The notes under the pieces are model-generated. The model was not told the DNA's origin and made no database searches. It was given only the letters and a program-made list of their open reading frames with translations. DNA of 8,399 nt from Flavobacteriaceae bacterium (GTDB taxonomy: Bacteria; Bacteroidota; Bacteroidia; Flavobacteriales; Flavobacteriaceae), in the NCBI GenBank assembly GCA_030633225.1, contig DAOVTF010000070.1, positions 1-8,399 on the forward strand, given 5' to 3'. Made by a program: the position numbers and the translations under genes. The number at the start of each line of letters is the position of its first letter. Positions within the stretch are counted from its first letter, which is position 1. Below are positions 6,728-8,399 of the stretch, one piece after another.

Positions 6728-7603
6728 ATGGTAATATTAGACGGTAAAAAAACATCAAACGATTTAAAAGATGAAATTGCAATTGCAGTAGCAAAAAGAA
6801 GATCGGAAGGGAAAAAAATTCCGCATTTAGCAGCTATACTTGTTGGTACAGATGGAGCAAGTATGACCTATGTGAACAGTAAGGTAAAATCATGTGAAAA
6901 AGTTGGTTTTAACTCGACTTTAATTGATCTTCCTGAAGATACTACAGAAGATCAATTACTTAATGAAATTGACGATTTGAACAAGGATAATGATATTGAT
7001 GGTTTTATTGTTCAATTGCCTTTGCCTAAACAAATTGACGAGCAAAAAGTATTGATGGCTGTAGATCCGAATAAAGATGTTGATGGTTTTCACCCAGTGA
7101 ATGTTGGGAAAATGACCTTAGATCTACCAACTTTTTTACCTGCTACTCCATATGGAATAATGGAATTATTGAAACGCTACAAAGTTGAAACTTCAGGTAA
7201 AAATGTAGTTGTAATTGGCAGGAGTCATATTGTTGGAAGACCAATGAGCATATTACTTAGTCAGAAAAGAGATGTAGGTAACGCAACTGTAACTTTGGTT
7301 CACAGTAGAACTAAAAATTTAGAAGAAATCACCAAAGAAGCGGATATCATTGTGGCTGCCTTAGGAAAAGCTGAATTTTTAACTGGAGATATGGTAAAAG
7401 ATGGAGTAACTATTATTGATGTTGGAATAACCAGAGTAAAAGATGATTCCAAAAAAAGAGGATATCGTCTAGCTGGTGATGTTGATTTTGAAAGTGTTAG
7501 TAAAAAGGCTGGATTTATTACTCCAGTTCCTGGTGGTGTTGGTCCAATGACGATTGCCATGCTTTTAAAAAATACACTTTTGGCTTGCGAAAATAGAGAT
7601 TAA
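6728..7603 (+). CDS. folD: Bifunctional methylenetetrahydrofolate dehydrogenase/cyclohydrolase
   Basis: FolD interconverts 5,10-methylene-, methenyl- and 10-formyl-tetrahydrofolate using NADP, supplying one-carbon units for purines and formyl-methionine in the cytoplasm. The 291 residues are the typical length. Visible signatures are [15 protein letters not shown] (47-61) with Tyr48 and catalytic Lys52, [10 protein letters not shown] (91-100) with Gln96, [13 protein letters not shown] (117-129) with Asp119, [11 protein letters not shown] (138-148), the dinucleotide-binding [12 protein letters not shown] (161-172) and the C-terminal [16 protein letters not shown] (265-280). Lys52, Gln96 and Asp119 correspond to Lys54, Gln98 and Asp121 of the E. 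coli enzyme. The ATG at 6728 has an A/T-rich leader with no Shine-Dalgarno sequence, which is usual in this phylum. It follows ffh with only the heptamer array between and ends before a strong hairpin terminator. Confidence 0.98.
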   Translation: MVILDGKKTSNDLKDEIAIAVAKRRSEGKKIPHLAAILVGTDGASMTYVNSKVKSCEKVGFNSTLIDLPEDTTEDQLLNEIDDLNKDNDIDGFIVQLPLPKQIDEQKVLMAVDPNKDVDGFHPVNVGKMTLDLPTFLPATPYGIMELLKRYKVETSGKNVVVIGRSHIVGRPMSILLSQKRDVGNATVTLVHSRTKNLEEITKEADIIVAALGKAEFLTGDMVKDGVTIIDVGITRVKDDSKKRGYRLAGDVDFESVSKKAGFITPVPGGVGPMTIAMLLKNTLLACENRD

Positions 7604-7612
7604 ATTATTATA

Positions 7613-7689
7613 AATTTCAAATATATATTGGTTTTGAGCCAATTAAAAAAACCGAAGTGAAAACTTCGGTTTTTTTGATATTTGAAATT
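7613..7689. repeat. 12-base inverted repeat enclosing the folD terminator
   Basis: AATTTCAAATAT at 7613-7624 is the exact reverse complement of ATATTTGAAATT at 7678-7689. The pair brackets the terminator hairpin at 7645-7676 and sits between the two convergent stop codons. It is AT-rich and may be chance or a weak outer stem that closes the hairpin region. Confidence 0.6.
7645..7676. terminator. Bidirectional intrinsic terminator after folD
   Basis: A perfect 14-base-pair stem pairs 7645-7658 with 7663-7676. It consists of seven A-T pairs at the base and a CCGAAGT/ACTTCGG core, closed by a GAAA tetraloop (7659-7662), a GNRA-type loop. The flanking A and T tracts let it work in both directions, ending folD from the left and the peptidase-like gene from the right. 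Confidence 0.93.
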
Positions 7690-7694
7690 ATTTT

Positions 7695-8399
7695 TTATTT
7701 AAAATCCTCATCAGATACATCTTCATTTACTTTAATTTCTTTAAAAAGGAAATCAAATTTACGAGGACCCATAGATTGAGTCATTTTAAATGGAAACTTA
7801 ATTCCTGCAACTTCTTTATAATCTGAATAAAACATAGAAGAAGACGCTGGCCCTGCACTTCTAACTTCTTTAATTTTTAATCCAGTTTTAACACTATAAA
7901 AAACTGTCAGCTCATCAGATACCTTTATTTTATATGCATCTTCGCCTTCTATTTTTTCTATCTTTTCAAGTTTCACATCTTGACTTAAATAATTTACTTC
8001 AGGAAACGGTGATGATTCTACTTGAACTTTTTTAACTTCGTCTTCGGTCATATCTTTCTTTTGCCCCTGAGCAACCACATAACCAGAATTACCATCTAAA
8101 ACTTGCTTGCTCATAGAATTACCCATAGCACTAAGGTCTTGCATAAATTGGTTTTTTGTAGTTTTTTTCATCTCCATATTTAACACCATACCAGGTTGTA
8201 ATTCGGCTTCAGCAGTCATAAAGACCGAATTTACTTTATCCAATTTTGCTCTGCCACCAATGGCGTCTATATAACTATTTAAAACTATATTTACATCAAC
8301 ATTGCTAGGAATTTCTATATCGTAATTTGGCTTTTCTGCATCTTTAGCATAAGTATCATAATACTTAATAGGTATTCCCGTTTTTTCAAGGTTTTCTAT
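7695..8399 (-). CDS. C-terminal part of an M16-like peptidase with LolA-like tail (cut at its N-terminus)
   Basis: The frame is open from the right edge to a TAA at 7695-7697 and gives 234 visible residues. The in-frame TTG at 8241-8243 is not the start: the protein continues upstream with coherent sequence. Residues 1-19 of the visible part (IENLEKTGIPIKYYDTYAK) resemble the usual end of the second M16 (insulinase-like) domain. A linker follows, then YIDAIGGRAKLDKV (43-56) and a region rich in beta strands (TAEAELQPGMVLNMEMKK, SGYVVAQGQKKDM, IEGEDAYKIKV, YSVKTGLKIKEV, YKEVAGIKFPFKM). This pattern of short strands, with dependence of a solute-like barrel on GIKFPF, resembles lipoprotein-sorting (LolA/LolB-fold) domains. 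From memory, flavobacterial M16 zinc-protease-like proteins carry such a tail. The peptidase part and any HxxEH site lie outside the window, so activity cannot be judged. The gene converges on folD. Confidence 0.68.
   Translation of the reverse strand: MENLEKTGIPIKYYDTYAKDAEKPNYDIEIPSNVDVNIVLNSYIDAIGGRAKLDKVNSVFMTAEAELQPGMVLNMEMKKTTKNQFMQDLSAMGNSMSKQVLDGNSGYVVAQGQKKDMTEDEVKKVQVESSPFPEVNYLSQDVKLEKIEKIEGEDAYKIKVSDELTVFYSVKTGLKIKEVRSAGPASSSMFYSDYKEVAGIKFPFKMTQSMGPRKFDFLFKEIKVNEDVSDEDFK

Noticed and set aside
8241..8243. TTG as the start of a 182-residue minus-strand gene
   Set aside because: The frame stays open to the right edge and encodes coherent sequence (KYYDTYAK, then YIDAIGGRAKL) that runs straight into this Leu codon, so it is an internal codon of a longer protein.
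1..8399. A novel defence, phage or biosynthetic system
   Set aside because: All full-length genes belong to recognisable families of housekeeping or general metabolism, with no transposase, integrase, nuclease or unknown multi-gene cluster in view.

Overview
The window reads as an ordinary chromosomal segment of a strongly AT-rich member of the Bacteroidota, most likely a flavobacterium. The grounds are weak or absent Shine-Dalgarno sequences, promoter boxes of the Bacteroidota TAnnTTTG type, and the character of the proteins (a UMF1 transporter beginning KGDKK...WAFYDWANS, an exported MsrB, a peptidase-like protein with a LolA-like tail). The taxonomic call is inference from these traits, not from a marker search.

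Layout from left to right. The C-terminal end of a Ser/Arg-rich protein (2-97) precedes an MscS-type mechanosensitive channel (133-948). The channel converges on a minus-strand pair made of a UMF1-family transporter (3640-2333) followed by an L-2-hydroxyglutarate oxidase (2281-1010). A bidirectional hairpin terminator (976-1003) separates the two directions. Divergent from the transporter is an alpha/beta hydrolase (best start 3718) whose stop codon overlaps the start of an exported methionine-R-sulfoxide reductase (4581-5054). A spacer of 284 bases then carries a fold-back palindromic element (5096-5261) and a good promoter for ffh (5339-6670). Ffh is followed by seven tandem copies of the heptamer GCAGTAA, the first of which contains the ffh stop codon, and then folD (6728-7603). 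FolD converges on a protein cut by the right edge (7695-8399, minus). Between them is a second bidirectional terminator with a GAAA loop, itself enclosed by a 12-base inverted repeat.

The genes are mostly housekeeping: co-translational protein targeting (Ffh), one-carbon metabolism (FolD), repair of oxidised envelope proteins (MsrB), osmotic safety valve (MscS) and clearance of L-2-hydroxyglutarate (LhgO). Nothing visible links them into one dedicated system. I found no phage, transposase, CRISPR, defence or biosynthetic cluster. The more interesting signals are non-coding: the fold-back element upstream of ffh and the heptamer array at the ffh/folD junction.
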